Shown here piece after piece: positions 1-8,527 of a DNA stretch of 64,000 bases. A program made the position numbers and the translations under genes. The first letter of the stretch is position 1; every line of letters starts with the position of its first letter. Below the pieces are notes generated by a model. The model searched no databases, was not told the origin of the DNA, and saw nothing but the letters and a program-made list of their open reading frames with translations. Source of the DNA: Pseudomonas ceruminis (lineage in GTDB: Bacteria; Pseudomonadota; Gammaproteobacteria; Pseudomonadales; Pseudomonadaceae). Location: the NCBI RefSeq assembly GCF_021602025.1, contig NZ_BQHW01000002.1, positions 248,001 to 312,000 of the forward strand, read 5' to 3'.

Positions 1-582
1 CGTCAGGCCAGCGAGGTGGCCGGGCGCGGCAGTGATGACGTGCTGATCTACGCCCAGGCCCTGCTGATCGTCGCGTCCACCACCGAAGAGGCCCAGGCGC
101 GTTTTGCCGATTACCGTCGCCATGTGGACCTGGATGCCGCCCTCGCCCTGCTCTCGGGCTGGACGGGGATCGACTTCGCTGGCCTCGACCCGGACACCCA
201 CATCGAGTACGTGGAAAACGATGCTGGCCGCGCCGCCTTGGCCGCCTTCACCGCCGCCGACCCCAACCGGCGCTGGACAGTGCGCGAAGCCGCCGAGTTC
301 ATCGGCCTTGGCGGGCGTGGCCCGGTGCTGGTGGGTAACCCCAGTGAAATCGCAGATCAGTTGGAGCACTGGCTCGATCAGACCGGGATCGACGGTTTCA
401 ACCTCACCTATGCGGTGCAACCGGATGACCTGGCCAATGTGGTTGAGCTGCTGGTACCGGAGTTGCAACGCCGCGGCCGCTACCCGCTGGGTTACACCGA
501 GGGCACCCTGCGCCACAAGCTGTTTGGCCAGGGCGATCGCTTGCCCGACGACCACGCCGGGCGCCAGGTTAGCATTCAGTAA
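1..582 (+). CDS. LLM-class FMN-dependent monooxygenase, C-terminal part
   Basis: The window opens inside this gene, leaving 193 codons and the stop. The product resembles the C-terminal part of the NtaA/SnaA/DszA branch of luciferase-like monooxygenases. These use FMNH2 supplied by a separate reductase to oxidise sulfur, nitrilotriacetate-like or other small substrates. The part seen includes the late stretch GRGPVLVGNPSEIADQLEHW and the GIDGFNLTYAVQPDD region, both typical of the end of the TIM barrel in this family. The tail after GTLRHKLFGQGDRL is a normal length. The catalytic N-terminal half is outside the window, so the substrate cannot be inferred. The next gene on the same strand, an ureidoglycine aminohydrolase, begins about 130 bp downstream, so co-transcription is possible but not shown. 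Confidence 0.85.
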   Translation, partial: RQASEVAGRGSDDVLIYAQALLIVASTTEEAQARFADYRRHVDLDAALALLSGWTGIDFAGLDPDTHIEYVENDAGRAALAAFTAADPNRRWTVREAAEFIGLGGRGPVLVGNPSEIADQLEHWLDQTGIDGFNLTYAVQPDDLANVVELLVPELQRRGRYPLGYTEGTLRHKLFGQGDRLPDDHAGRQVSIQ

Positions 583-714
583 GCAAATACCGGGTATTTC
601 AACATTTAATTTGTGGATGCCGCGGACTGGCCCCTATGCTGTCCGTGCATCCCCTGCACGCACCGGCCGGTGTGGTCCAAGGCATGGGGAGAGAACAACA
701 AGTCGAGACCGTTC

Positions 715-1551
715 ATGTCGAATCACTCCTACTTCGCCCCCCACGGTGGGCACCCGGCTCAAACCGAGCTGCTGACTGACCGTGCCATGTTCACCGAAGC
801 CTATGCCGTAATCCCCAAAGGCGTGATGCGTGACATCGTCACCAGCCACCTGCCGTTCTGGGACAAGATGCGCATGTGGGTCATCGCCCGCCCGCTGACC
901 GGCTTTGCCGAAACCTTCTCCCAGTACATCGTTGAAGTGGCCCCGGAAGGCGGCAGCGAGCGCCCAGAACTGGACCCCAACGCTGAAGCAGTAGTGTTCG
1001 TCGTCGAAGGCGAACTCGACATCACCCTGGAAGGCAAGCACCACACTCTGAGCCAGGGTGGCTACGCGTTCATTGCCCCAGGCGCTGAATGGAGCCTGCG
1101 CAACCACAGCAAGGCCAATACCACCTTCCACTGGTTGCGCAAGCACTACCAGAAGGTTGAAGGCCTGGATGCTCCGGAATCCTTCGTCACCCATCGGGAC
1201 AATGCCACCGTCATCGAGATGCCGGGCACCGAAGGCCGCTGGGTCACCACGCGCTTCGTCGACATGGCCGACATGCGTCACGACATGCACGTCAACATCG
1301 TGACCTTCCAGCCTGGCGGCGTGATTCCGTTTGCCGAAACCCACGTCATGGAACACGGCCTGTACGTACTGGAAGGCAAGGCGGTCTACCGCCTGAACCA
1401 GGACTGGGTCGAAGTGGAAGCCGGCGACTTCATGTGGCTGCGCGCCTTCTGCCCGCAAGCCTGCTATGCCGGCGGCCCAGGCAAATTCAGCTACCTGCTG
1501 TACAAGGATGTGAACCGCCACGTGCACCTGACGCTCAACCCACAGCGTTGA
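715..1551 (+). CDS. allE: (S)-ureidoglycine aminohydrolase, bicupin
   Basis: The 278-aa product matches the bicupin AllE/YlbA family, which releases ammonia from (S)-ureidoglycine to give (S)-ureidoglycolate in purine (allantoin) breakdown; the known enzyme binds Mn2+. Two cupin modules are visible: the first contains VVEGELDITLEGK and the second contains ETHVMEHGLYVLEGKAVY, the metal-binding ExHxxEH-type stretch. The product is slightly longer than the E. coli protein (261 aa). An upstream in-frame ATG at 613 exists, but the family-like N-terminus begins at 715, behind a weak GAGA box. No other allantoin genes are in the window, so this copy stands apart from the pathway. Confidence 0.8.
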   Translation: MSNHSYFAPHGGHPAQTELLTDRAMFTEAYAVIPKGVMRDIVTSHLPFWDKMRMWVIARPLTGFAETFSQYIVEVAPEGGSERPELDPNAEAVVFVVEGELDITLEGKHHTLSQGGYAFIAPGAEWSLRNHSKANTTFHWLRKHYQKVEGLDAPESFVTHRDNATVIEMPGTEGRWVTTRFVDMADMRHDMHVNIVTFQPGGVIPFAETHVMEHGLYVLEGKAVYRLNQDWVEVEAGDFMWLRAFCPQACYAGGPGKFSYLLYKDVNRHVHLTLNPQR

Positions 1552-1568
1552 GTTCTGGTTGATGCACC

Positions 1569-1597
1569 AAAGCCCGCCAACTGGCGGGCTTTGTGTT
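1569..1597 (+). terminator. Rho-independent terminator after allE
   Basis: A perfect 10-bp stem (AAAGCCCGCC / GGCGGGCTTT) with loop AACT is followed by TTGTGTTT. It sits 17 bp after the allE stop. Confidence 0.85.
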
Positions 1598-1640
1598 TGC
1601 CGCACATACTCAAGGCCCTACCCACCACGCAGTGCGCGCC

Positions 1641-2240
1641 ATGAACCGTAGCCTCCTGCTTGCCGCCCTGCTGCTGTGCACCTGCGCACAGGCCGCCGAT
1701 GACTGGAACCTGGCCTACGACCGTGAAGGCATCCGGGTGTACCTGCGCGGGGTCGCCGACTCTCCTTATCAACAGTTCCGGGGGGTCAGCACCATCAAGG
1801 CCAGTGTGAACACCCTCATCGATATGCAGGAGAATCTGCGCGTGGCCTGTAAATGGCTGTATGCCTGCGACCAGATGCGCCTGCTGGAGGTCGACGGTGA
1901 CAGCACCTGGGTGTACTTGACCACTAATCTGCCGTGGCCAACCCTGCCGCGGGACATCATCCTCAAGGTCACTACCGAACGGTTGGACGATGGCACCCTG
2001 GTACGGCACCTGAGCGCTGAACCAAAAAAACTGCCCGAAACGCCAGGGTTGATCCGCGTGCAGCACCTCAGTGGCGAATGGATCATGAAACCACTGGGTG
2101 CTCGTATGACCGAAGTGACCTACCAACTGGAGGCCGACCCGGCCGGCGATGTGCCGGGGTGGTTGGCCAACCGCTTTGTGGTGGATGCCCCGCTGGTGAC
2201 GCTGCGAACGCTGAGGGCCGTAGCAGAGCGACAGCCGTGA
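1641..2240 (+). CDS. Secreted START-domain protein
   Basis: The 199-aa product begins with a signal peptide (MNRSLLLAALLLCTCAQAA). It continues as a START/SRPBCC-like lipid-binding fold, with the typical DREGIRVYLR opening, the central WVYLTTNLPWPTLPRDIIL and a late GARMTEVTYQLEADPAG strand. Bacterial members are thought to bind hydrophobic ligands in the periplasm, but no reaction is known. The start at 1641 was chosen because the signal peptide begins there; an upstream ATG at 1593 would bury it. It follows the allE terminator, so it is probably expressed independently. Confidence 0.8.
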   Translation: MNRSLLLAALLLCTCAQAADDWNLAYDREGIRVYLRGVADSPYQQFRGVSTIKASVNTLIDMQENLRVACKWLYACDQMRLLEVDGDSTWVYLTTNLPWPTLPRDIILKVTTERLDDGTLVRHLSAEPKKLPETPGLIRVQHLSGEWIMKPLGARMTEVTYQLEADPAGDVPGWLANRFVVDAPLVTLRTLRAVAERQP

Positions 2241-2281
2241 CGCTACAGCTTGGCTGAGCATGTGCTCACCACGGCGCTGGG

Positions 2282-2797
2282 CTACTGCACCACCCCGCAG
2301 GCCACACGTGCGCCACCGCCACCGAGCTTCTCAGGGTGGTCGCTGTGGTTGTCACCACCGGCATGCACCATCAGCGCATGCCCGGTGAAGTCCGCAGCCT
2401 TCAACCGCGGCGCCAGCACCGGATAGGTGGCCTTGCCGTCAGCGCCGACATACAGCGCCGGCAGGTCACCCCGATGGCCGCTGTCGTCATAGGGGCCTTT
2501 GTGCGCGTTGCTCGAGCCAGGGTCCCAGTGGCCACCGGCGGCACCTGCCGGTACCGGCTTACCGTTTTCCTCGGCTGGCCCGCAGGATGGGTTCTGGTGC
2601 AGGTGGAAGCCATGCACGCCGGGCGGCAGGTCCTTAAGGTCCGGGGTGAGCAGCGTGCCGTAGGTGTTCTGCTCGATGCTGATGGTACCGATCGACTTGC
2701 CGGGGCCGTCCGGCCCGGCCAGCTTGAGCTCTACCGTCTGCGCGGCTTGTGCAAGGCCCGCTGAGGCCAGCAATGCGCTGAAAACCACTGCTTTCAT
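2282..2797 (-). CDS. sodC: Periplasmic Cu/Zn superoxide dismutase
   Basis: The 171-aa product dismutates superoxide in the periplasm. A signal peptide (MKAVVFSALLASAGLAQAA) precedes a complete SodC domain. Copper and zinc ligands are seen in HGFHLHQNPSC, GGHWDP, the HRGDLPAL loop and HALMVHAGGDNHSD. The Cys in NPSC and the one in ARVACGV form the conserved disulfide pair. The start at 2797 has GGAGT about 7 nt upstream. The gene diverges from the neighbouring LysR gene across about 90 bp, so that regulator may act on it; this is inferred from position only. Confidence 0.95.
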   Translation of the reverse strand: MKAVVFSALLASAGLAQAAQTVELKLAGPDGPGKSIGTISIEQNTYGTLLTPDLKDLPPGVHGFHLHQNPSCGPAEENGKPVPAGAAGGHWDPGSSNAHKGPYDDSGHRGDLPALYVGADGKATYPVLAPRLKAADFTGHALMVHAGGDNHSDHPEKLGGGGARVACGVVQ

Positions 2798-2887
2798 AGT
2801 GTGACTCCATGGCTTGGGTTGAGTGAGTGTCGTACCCGCTAACAGGTGGGACTGCACAGGTTGCCAGGCATTCCATCCGGCCACAGA

Positions 2888-3781
2888 ATGAAACACTTGC
2901 CTCTGGAGCCCGTTCGCGTGTCCCTCAAAGCCCTGCGCACCCTCGTGACCATCGCCCGCCACGGCACCTTCGCCCGTGCCGCCGACCTGCTCAGCCTCAC
3001 CCCCTCCGCGGTAAGCCTGCACATAAAGACGCTGGAGGACGAGCTACAGGTAGCGTTGTTCGACCGCAGCCGCCGCCAGGTGGTGCTGACCGAAGCCGGC
3101 CAACTGGCGGTGGCACGCGCCGAAACCATCCTGGCCGCCTACGACGAACTGGCCGATGCGCTGGCCAGCGGCCCAAGGCTGCGCGGCCGCTTGCGCCTGG
3201 GGGCCATCCATACGGTACTGGCCCGCCGCCTGCCCAGGGCCCTGGTGTGGATCAAGGCCCACCATCCTGAGTTGCACATCAGCGTGGCTTCGGGCATGTC
3301 AGCAGAGTTGGCGCGGCGCATCGAAGACGGCGACCTGGATGCGGCGATCACCACCGAACCGGTGAGCCCTTATCCGCAGAGCCTGGACTACACCCCCCTG
3401 TTCGAGGACCGCTTCTGGGCCATCGCCAGCCCCGAGCTAGCGGGCCAGAGCCTGCCACAGCTGCTGGCCAGCCAACCGTTCCTGCGCTTTGACAAACGAG
3501 CATGGGCGGGGCGGCAAATCGAACAGGAGCTGCGTCGCCAGCATTTGCAAGTGAGCGAGCAGATGGAACTGGACAGCCAGGAAGCCCTGGCACGCATGGC
3601 GGTCATGGGCCTGGGGGTGGCGATCATCCCGATGTCCGACGAAGACCTGCAGCGGCTGCCAGCGGCCACGTGCTTGCCGTTCGGTGAACCACAGCTCAAA
3701 CGCCGGGTGGTGCTGCTGGAGCATGAAAAAAGCCAGCGCCGGCATTTGAGTGCGGTACTGAAAACGGCGATGGAGGCGTGA
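2888..3781 (+). CDS. LysR-family transcriptional regulator
   Basis: The 297-aa product has an N-terminal winged helix-turn-helix (about residues 10–70, including GTFARAADLLSLTPSAVSLH) and a C-terminal periplasmic-binding-like effector domain. The start at 2888 is the ATG just before the HTH. The gene diverges from sodC and lies upstream of an AEC exporter on the same strand, the two most likely targets. The effector is unknown. Confidence 0.9.
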   Translation: MKHLPLEPVRVSLKALRTLVTIARHGTFARAADLLSLTPSAVSLHIKTLEDELQVALFDRSRRQVVLTEAGQLAVARAETILAAYDELADALASGPRLRGRLRLGAIHTVLARRLPRALVWIKAHHPELHISVASGMSAELARRIEDGDLDAAITTEPVSPYPQSLDYTPLFEDRFWAIASPELAGQSLPQLLASQPFLRFDKRAWAGRQIEQELRRQHLQVSEQMELDSQEALARMAVMGLGVAIIPMSDEDLQRLPAATCLPFGEPQLKRRVVLLEHEKSQRRHLSAVLKTAMEA

Positions 3782-3901
3782 CGCCCCGCGTAGGGCGAGA
3801 TGAGCGTGCATTTTTTCTCAACAGTCACTGAAGAAAACAACGTTTTTAGCCATCAGTCCGCCACGCTAACCTGTGCCCGTACCCGCCGACGGACCGCCCC
3901 C

Positions 3902-4819
3902 ATGCTCCACCTCCTGCTGACGACCCTGGTGCCCATCATCCTGCTGATCGCCCTGGGCACCTTGCTGCGCGTGCGCGGCTTTCTCGCTGACAGTTTCTGG
4001 CCAGGCGCCGAACGCCTGAGCTACTACGTGCTGCTGCCTTCGCTATTCCTTCACGGGCTGGCCACCGCCAACCTCGACGGCGTACCGGTGCTGGGCATGG
4101 TCGGCGTGTTGATGCTCTCGACGGTGCTTGGCGCCCTGCTGCTGGTGCTCTACCAAGGGGCCGTGAACCATGATGGTGCCGACTTCACCTCTGTCTTCCA
4201 GGGCGGGGTGCGGTTCAACAACTACATCGGCGCCACCCTGGCGGCAGGTATCTACGGCAGTGCCGGCATCGCCCTGGCGGCGGTGGCCAACGCTGCCATC
4301 GTGCCGCTGGTGAACCTGCTCTGCGTGCTGGTGTTCGCCCGCTTCAGTGCGCGTCACAGCTCCCCAGCCACCGTGTTACGGGCCATTTTCGCCAACCCGT
4401 TGATCGTCGGTTGCGCAGGCGGGCTGCTGCTGCGGCTGACCGGGCTGGGCCTGCCCGCTGGCCTGGAACCGACGGTGAAAGCGCTGGGCCAGGCCGCGCT
4501 ACCCCTGGGCCTGCTGTGCGTAGGCGCGGCCCTGGGTGGCGCCCGCCTCGGCCAACAGGTCAAGCCGCTGCTGGCGGCTTCTGCGTTCAAGTTCGTGGTC
4601 ATGCCCCTGACCACCTGGGGCCTGTGCCGCCTGCTCGGCCTGGGGGGCCAGGCTGCGGTGGTGGCCGTGCTGTTCCAGGCGTTGCCGACGGCGTCTTCAT
4701 CCTACGTCATGGCTCGGCAGATGGGCGGCAACGCACCGCTGATGGCCACCATCATCGCCCTGCAGACAGTGGCCGCAGCGGTCACCTTACCCTTGGTGTT
4801 AATGCTTTCGCTGAATTGA
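3902..4819 (+). CDS. AEC-family (auxin efflux carrier) transporter
   Basis: The 305-aa integral membrane protein has about ten hydrophobic segments in the AEC arrangement, starting MLHLLLTTLVPIILLIALGT. Bacterial AEC proteins export small organic acids or similar solutes. Family-typical features include FNNYIGATLAAGIYG near the first repeat and QALPTASSSYVMARQMGG near the C-terminus. The start at 3902 opens the first membrane helix; an in-frame ATG 102 bp upstream would add an unrelated polar leader. It follows the LysR gene by 120 bp and may be its target. Confidence 0.85.
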   Translation: MLHLLLTTLVPIILLIALGTLLRVRGFLADSFWPGAERLSYYVLLPSLFLHGLATANLDGVPVLGMVGVLMLSTVLGALLLVLYQGAVNHDGADFTSVFQGGVRFNNYIGATLAAGIYGSAGIALAAVANAAIVPLVNLLCVLVFARFSARHSSPATVLRAIFANPLIVGCAGGLLLRLTGLGLPAGLEPTVKALGQAALPLGLLCVGAALGGARLGQQVKPLLAASAFKFVVMPLTTWGLCRLLGLGGQAAVVAVLFQALPTASSSYVMARQMGGNAPLMATIIALQTVAAAVTLPLVLMLSLN

Positions 4820-4867
4820 TGGCGCTTGGCTAGACTGTGAAGCAGCCCACCCTTCGGAACCCTGACC

Positions 4868-5479
4868 ATGCGCCTGACGTGGATGGTGATCGGCCTGACC
4901 TCGGCCCTGCTTGCAGGCCCTTTGAATGCTGCCGACAGCGCCAAGGCCGCAGTTGCCGAAGACAAGGCGCAAGCGCTGGAGGAAAAGGTGGTCGATGACG
5001 CGCCACCGCCCAAGAAAACCGAAACATTGACCCCCGGCGAGGTGAAGGCTGTGGATCCGGCCGGCCAGGCTCCGATGGACGACAGTATCACCTGCCTGGC
5101 TCGCACCATCTATTGGGAGGCCAAGGGCGCCGATGACAAGGACATGAGCGCGGTGGCCAGTGTGGTGATCAACCGGCTGGGCCACGACGGTTTCCCCGAT
5201 ACCATCTGCGGGGTGGTGAAGCAGGGTGTGGAAAGCAAATCCTGCCAGTTTTCCTGGTGGTGTGACGGGCGTCCGGACCAGGTCGAGGAAGCGCAGCGTT
5301 ACGATATCGCCAAGGAGATCGCGCGCCGGGCACTCAACCAGCAGCTCAAGGACACCACCGGCGGTGCGCTCTACTTCCATGACCGCAACGTTCACCCACA
5401 GTGGGCCAAGGCCTACCGCAAGACGGCCGAGACCCGGCACTTTCTGTTCTACAAGCCAAACCCGGCCCTGGCCCGCTGA
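4868..5479 (+). CDS. Secreted SleB-type cell-wall hydrolase
   Basis: The 203-aa product carries a signal peptide (about residues 1–21) and an acidic, proline-containing linker. A Hydrolase_2/SleB domain follows from about residue 75, with TCLARTIYWEAKGADDKDMSAV, SVVINRL and the CQFSWWCDG stretch typical of the family. Members cleave peptidoglycan, usually as lytic transglycosylase-like enzymes; SleB itself acts on spore cortex, while proteobacterial copies act on the periplasmic wall. The catalytic Glu is likely in YWEAKG. It starts 48 bp after the AEC gene but appears functionally separate. Confidence 0.85.
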   Translation: MRLTWMVIGLTSALLAGPLNAADSAKAAVAEDKAQALEEKVVDDAPPPKKTETLTPGEVKAVDPAGQAPMDDSITCLARTIYWEAKGADDKDMSAVASVVINRLGHDGFPDTICGVVKQGVESKSCQFSWWCDGRPDQVEEAQRYDIAKEIARRALNQQLKDTTGGALYFHDRNVHPQWAKAYRKTAETRHFLFYKPNPALAR

Positions 5480-5702
5480 AGCCTTGTGCGGTCCGCGACG
5501 GGCTGCGGCCGAGCCGCCGCTGGCTGGCTGTCCCGGGCACGCCATCGCACTTTCCCGTTGACCCGTGGTCTACTCCCTCTTTTGCCGCTTGCAACCCATT
5601 GCCGGCGTTTATTTTGCTTTGCACGATACCGGGCCAAAAGCCTTGGGCTTGTGTAGGATGAGCAGCGCATACCAAGACGCTGCCAGTCACAGGGAGATCC
5701 AC

Positions 5703-6554
5703 ATGCGCGTCCTGTCATCCGTTGCCGCCTTGTCGCTGGGCCTGGTCATCTCGACCGGGAGCCTGGCTGCCACCGGCGAAGAGGCGCAGCTGATCGAGTC
5801 GATCAATGCCTACCGCAGCAAGGCCCAGCCCTGCGGCGGCGAGGCATCGCTGGAACTGCCACCGCTCAACAGCGACACCCGACTGGCGCTGTCGCCGGAA
5901 GGTACCCGCGACCTGCAGCAAGCCATGACCCGCGCCGCCTACCCCATGGTCAATGTCCAGGCCATCAGCCTGTCGGGCCCGCGCGATGCCAGCGCCGCCA
6001 TGCATGCCATAGAAGAGAGCTTCTGCCAGGTGGTGCTCGACCCGCAATTCGTCGACATCGGTGTCAGCCAGGAGGGCCGCGACTGGCGTATCGTGCTTGC
6101 CCGGCCGTTGCTCAGTGGGCGCTTGGGCGATTGGCAGGCCGAGGGGCAAAAAGTCCTGCAGGCAATCAACACCGCGCGCAAGGCGCCGCGCCAATGCGGC
6201 GGCCAGCCCTTCGCTGCGGCCCCTGCACTGAGCTGGAGCACTGCCCTGGCGGGCGTGGCGGCCAACCATACGCGGGCCATGGCCAACCAGAACTTCTTTG
6301 ACCATATCGACCGCGACGGACGTACCCCGGGGGACCGGGCCGAGCTGGCCGGCTACCTGTACCAGCAGATTGGCGAAAACATTGCAGCCGGGCGCGACAC
6401 GGCACAGAAGGTGGTGGACGGCTGGCTGGCCAGCCCAGGGCATTGCGCCACGCTGATGAACCCGGAATTTCGTGAGATGGGCGCGGCCTATGCCGTGGAC
6501 CCCAAGAGCGATGCAGGTATCTACTGGACGGGGTTGTTCGGGACGCCACAGTAA
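5703..6554 (+). CDS. Secreted CAP-domain protein
   Basis: The 283-aa product has a signal peptide (MRVLSSVAALSLGLVISTGS) and two parts. The N-terminal half (about 25–145) begins like a CAP domain (EEAQLIESINAYRSKAQPCGG) but is degenerate. The C-terminal half (about 150–280) is a clear CAP/SCP-PR1 domain, with VAANHTRAMANQNFFDHIDR, GENIAAG and MNPEFREMGAAYA. Cysteines are placed so that disulfides could form. It looks like a tandem CAP duplication with a decayed first copy. CAP proteins bind sterols, lipids or metals; no bacterial reaction can be assigned. The start has an AGGGAGA ribosome site. Confidence 0.85.
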   Translation: MRVLSSVAALSLGLVISTGSLAATGEEAQLIESINAYRSKAQPCGGEASLELPPLNSDTRLALSPEGTRDLQQAMTRAAYPMVNVQAISLSGPRDASAAMHAIEESFCQVVLDPQFVDIGVSQEGRDWRIVLARPLLSGRLGDWQAEGQKVLQAINTARKAPRQCGGQPFAAAPALSWSTALAGVAANHTRAMANQNFFDHIDRDGRTPGDRAELAGYLYQQIGENIAAGRDTAQKVVDGWLASPGHCATLMNPEFREMGAAYAVDPKSDAGIYWTGLFGTPQ

Positions 6555-6594
6555 ACAGGTCCCTTGAAGTGGGGTCGCCTCCTGGCAGCCAGGG

Positions 6595-7566
6595 TCAGCT
6601 GTCGCTGAAACCCGCCCGCAACTGCAGCGCCGTGCACCCATAACGCCGGCGCACGCACTTACCCAGATGACTCGCGTCCACCAAGCCCACCTCGTCGGCA
6701 ATCTGCGCCAGGCTGTGGCTGGAGTTGCGCAAGCGCCAGCGCGCCTGCTGCAGGCGCATTTCCAACCACCAGGCTTTGGCGCTCATGCCATGGCTGCCCT
6801 GGAACTGGCGGTCCAGTTGACGCCGGCTGATGCCCAGTTGTGCTGCCAACTGCTCGAGGGTGAGCGCTGTGCCCAAATGGTGACGCATCAGCGCCAAGGC
6901 ACGCTGCACCTGGCGCCCCTGCCCTGGCCCGGCCTCCAGCGAACGCAAGGCATGCCGGCTGTCGCGCGACTCGTCCACCAGCATGTCGGCCAGGCCCTTG
7001 AGCGCGCGGGCCCGCCCGCAAGCGTGTGACAGCAGCTCTACCGCAAGGTCGATGGCAGCCGTGCCGCCGGCGCAGGTGATACGGGCACCATCGATGCAAT
7101 ACAACTGCTCGCGGAGCACCTGCAGGTGTGGAAAGGACGCGCGAAACTCGGCCTCGTGACGCCAGTGCACCACCACCGGGTGGCCGTCGAGCAGACCGCA
7201 CGCCGCCAGCAGAAAGGCGGCGTTGTCGATGCCCACCAGTTTCACCCCTGCCCTGGCCGCGCGCCTGAGCAGCCGCTGGTAACGGGGCGCCAAGGCTGCG
7301 GTGGCTTCGGCATTACGGCCGCCGAACAACACCAGGTAGTCGTAATCGGCCAATGACGGTTCGCCGATGGCCTGGACCTGTATCACGGCACCGCTGCTGG
7401 ACACAACGGGCTCGCCGGCCAGGCCGCCCAGGGTCCAACTGCAGTAGCGCTGGCGGCTGTAGTCTTCGTCGTCAGCACTGAAACGCAGCTTGTCGAGGAA
7501 AGCGCCAAAGGGCAGTAAAGCAAAATCGGGCAAAGGCATGATCAGCAGGCGGATATCGGGAGGCAT
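6595..7566 (-). CDS. GlxA-type AraC regulator with DJ-1/PfpI domain
   Basis: The 323-aa product has an N-terminal DJ-1/PfpI-like domain (about residues 1–180, with LVLFGGRNAEATAAL and NAAFLLAACGLLDG) and a C-terminal AraC DNA-binding domain. The latter contains LTLEQLAAQLGISRRQLDRQ and LAQIADEVGLVDASHLGKCV. GlxA-type regulators such as ArgR and CdhR of Pseudomonas control amino acid or betaine use. Several in-frame ATGs precede 7566, which was chosen because the domain starts there behind a GGAC box. It diverges from a LysE exporter gene, a plausible target. Confidence 0.85.
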   Translation of the reverse strand: MPPDIRLLIMPLPDFALLPFGAFLDKLRFSADDEDYSRQRYCSWTLGGLAGEPVVSSSGAVIQVQAIGEPSLADYDYLVLFGGRNAEATAALAPRYQRLLRRAARAGVKLVGIDNAAFLLAACGLLDGHPVVVHWRHEAEFRASFPHLQVLREQLYCIDGARITCAGGTAAIDLAVELLSHACGRARALKGLADMLVDESRDSRHALRSLEAGPGQGRQVQRALALMRHHLGTALTLEQLAAQLGISRRQLDRQFQGSHGMSAKAWWLEMRLQQARWRLRNSSHSLAQIADEVGLVDASHLGKCVRRRYGCTALQLRAGFSDS

Positions 7567-7664
7567 GGAAATGTCCAAAAAGCACCATTGGATGTCCATA
7601 ACATACCCTGCACTATGGCTGCTGTCCCTTAGACTGGCCACTTCGAAAAACCAAGGTTTGCACC

Positions 7665-8276
7665 ATGGCGCTGAATACCTGGCTCATCTATCTGCTGGCG
7701 AGCATTGGCCTGTCCCTCACGCCAGGCCCGAACAGCCTGCTGGCCCTGACCCATGGCGCAGTGTATGGCGCACGCCGCACGCTGTTCACGATCGTCGGCG
7801 GAGTATTCGGCTTCAGCGCACTGATCGCGCTGGCCATGTTTGGCCTCACGGCCTTGCTACAGGCCTCGGCATCGCTGCTCAGCATACTCAAATGGGTAGG
7901 CGGGGCTTACCTGGTCTGGCTGGGGGTGCAGCTGTGGCGCAGCCCGGCGCTGCACCTGGACGTCCCCGCAGGGGCTGCGCGCCTGAGCAATGCCGGCCTG
8001 TTTCGCCAGGGCCTGCTGTCGGCCATGGCCAACCCCAAGGTGCTGCTGTTCTATGGCGCATTCCTGCCGCAATTCATCGATCCGCAGCGCGGGCTGTTCA
8101 TCCAGTTCGTGATCATGGCGGCCACCTTTGCCAGTGTCGAGTTCGTGGTGGAATACCTGCTGGCGCGCCTGGCATTTCGTATACGGCCGTGGCTCGCCAA
8201 GGGCGGCAAAGGTTTCAACCGGTGCTGCGGGAGCCTGTTCGCTGTTATTGGCGTAGCGTTGCCGCTGGGGCGCTAG
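7665..8276 (+). CDS. LysE/RhtB-family amino acid exporter
   Basis: The 203-aa membrane protein has about six hydrophobic segments and the family's opening SLTPGPNSLLALTHGAVYGA. It also has KWVGGAYLVWLGVQLWR and GLLSAMANPKVLLFYGAFLP. RhtB proteins export amino acids or derivatives such as homoserine lactone, threonine or lysine; the substrate here is unknown. It diverges from the GlxA-type regulator across about 100 bp and may be controlled by it. Confidence 0.9.
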   Translation: MALNTWLIYLLASIGLSLTPGPNSLLALTHGAVYGARRTLFTIVGGVFGFSALIALAMFGLTALLQASASLLSILKWVGGAYLVWLGVQLWRSPALHLDVPAGAARLSNAGLFRQGLLSAMANPKVLLFYGAFLPQFIDPQRGLFIQFVIMAATFASVEFVVEYLLARLAFRIRPWLAKGGKGFNRCCGSLFAVIGVALPLGR

Positions 8277-8527
8277 CGCGCTCAGCCACGCAGCGAACCC
8301 AGGGGACAGCAGCTCACGGCAGCTATAAGACAAATGTCTAACGCGCTAGGTGCCAACCGGACAAATGCTTTTAATACCCGCGCCTTTGCCTGCATGTTCT
8401 AGGCTTTTAGCGACATTATGGCAAGTTCAACCCTGCGACAATCGGCCCCACGAAATTATGTACTAACTTGTTAATTAGCTTGCTAAGGGCTTAAACTGCA
8501 CGCATTCCACCTGCTGAGATCCCTGGC
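8277..8527. promoter_or_regulatory. Upstream region of gcd
   Basis: This 251-bp spacer precedes gcd. Its last 130 bp are clearly more AT-rich than the flanking genes and should hold the gcd promoter. No specific box could be assigned with confidence. Confidence 0.4.

Noticed and set aside
715-1551. Gene cluster for full allantoin use around allE
   Set aside because: No allantoinase, allantoicase or ureidoglycolate lyase gene is visible nearby.
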